Below are positions 63,763 through 64,000 of a stretch of DNA of 64,000 bases, one piece after another; position 1 is the first letter of the stretch, and each line of letters begins with the position of its first letter. The notes below the pieces were generated by a model that saw only the letters and a program-made list of their open reading frames with translations, was not told the DNA's origin and searched no databases. The position numbers and the translations under genes are program-made. Source of the DNA: Rhizaria sp. SCN 62-66 (taxonomy: Eukaryota > Rhizaria, unplaced); NCBI GenBank assembly GCA_001724265.1, contig MEDY01000042.1:273332-337331 (forward strand). Reading direction: 5' to 3'.

Positions 63763-64000
63763 TTAGTGGTGGTTGTCCTTGGGGAGGAAGACGGGGTAAC
63801 CACGGAAGTCGCGACGCGCGATGGCCTCGCCGATGCAGAAGCAACCGAAGACCTGGAGGGACCACACGGCGGCAGTGGCGACCTGCTTGTTGGTGAAGTC
63901 GGTGACCTTGGTGCCGGCAATCACGCACGCCTCCTTCTTGGCGGCGGCGTAGGTCGCGGGCATCGCGGACGCCTTGCGGTACCAGAACTCGAAGCGGCGG
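63763..64000 (-). CDS. Mitochondrial F1Fo ATP synthase subunit g, C-terminal part
   Basis: The frame is open at the right edge, so the gene continues outside the window. The last 78 or so residues are visible, ending in TAA at 63763-63765. A WYRKA segment is followed by a short helix and then a hydrophobic helix with the pattern VFGCFCIGEAIARRDFRGY. The family C-terminus has a membrane helix ending in a Gly-Glu...Gly-Arg-Arg...Gly-Tyr motif, which this matches closely (GEAIARRDFRGY). Subunit g is a small membrane-anchored subunit of the Fo sector involved in ATP synthase dimers and cristae shape. Identification rests on one motif in a partial gene. Confidence 0.6.
   Translation of the reverse strand, partial: RRFEFWYRKASAMPATYAAAKKEACVIAGTKVTDFTNKQVATAAVWSLQVFGCFCIGEAIARRDFRGYPVFLPKDNHH

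Noticed and set aside
1-64000. CRISPR arrays, prokaryotic operons, viral or transposon genes
   Set aside because: No spaced repeat array, Shine-Dalgarno-led gene cluster, integrase, transposase, reverse transcriptase or capsid-like frame was seen.

Overview
This 64-kb window comes from the nuclear genome of a single-celled eukaryote. GC-rich coding exons alternate with AT-rich, short GT-AG introns and intergenic DNA. The genes include MAPKK-like signalling, HIRA, Mo25/CAB39, a type II inositol 5-phosphatase, a cytochrome b5-fused front-end desaturase and mitochondrial ATP synthase subunit g. A CCDC42/CFAP73-like (DUF4200) protein suggests that the cell, or one of its life stages, carries a flagellum. 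Combining a PH-DUF1336 protein, a front-end desaturase and a plant-type activation loop in the MAPKK-like kinase suggests a protist outside animals and fungi. I cannot name the lineage from sequence alone. The proteins are very large and packed with Ser, Ala, Asn, Gln and Thr low-complexity insertions, which often split catalytic domains.

Layout: (1) 3-7249 (+), 3' part of a giant unrecognised protein. (2) 7736-13819 (+), inositol polyphosphate 5-phosphatase. (3) 14188-16669 (-), CCDC42-like coiled coil. (4) 17393-27319 (+), giant MAPKK-like kinase. (5) 27930-32853 (+), HIRA. (6) 33143-47666 (-), unrecognised protein of about 4,800 residues. (7) 48441-49934 (-), Mo25. (8) 50899-55186 (+), PH-DUF1336 protein. 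(9) 56171-59800 (+), kinase + Gln-rich linker + Sel1 repeats. (10) 60771-63141 (-), front-end desaturase. (11) 63763-64000 (-), C-terminus of ATP synthase subunit g. A possible decayed gene lies at 60189-60564 (-).

The most striking observation concerns the genetic code. All eleven genes end in TAA; none ends in TAG or TGA. Gene 9 runs from its kinase to its Sel1 repeats in one frame interrupted only by four in-frame TAG codons. Gene 6 is one frame interrupted by two TAGs near its N-terminus. All six sit in Gln/Ser-rich contexts where Gln would fit. The simplest reading is that UAG is a sense codon, probably Gln, in this nuclear genome, with UAA as the main terminator. Readthrough and local decay are the alternatives. 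A second genome-wide trait is the intron 5' splice site. Of 14 introns, 12 begin GTAC (nine exactly GTACGT), while the usual GTAAGT consensus occurs repeatedly inside unspliced exons, including inside a conserved kinase motif.

The genes do not form a pathway or operon. Several nevertheless share themes of phosphoinositide and lipid signalling (2, 8, 10) and kinase signalling (4, 7, 9).
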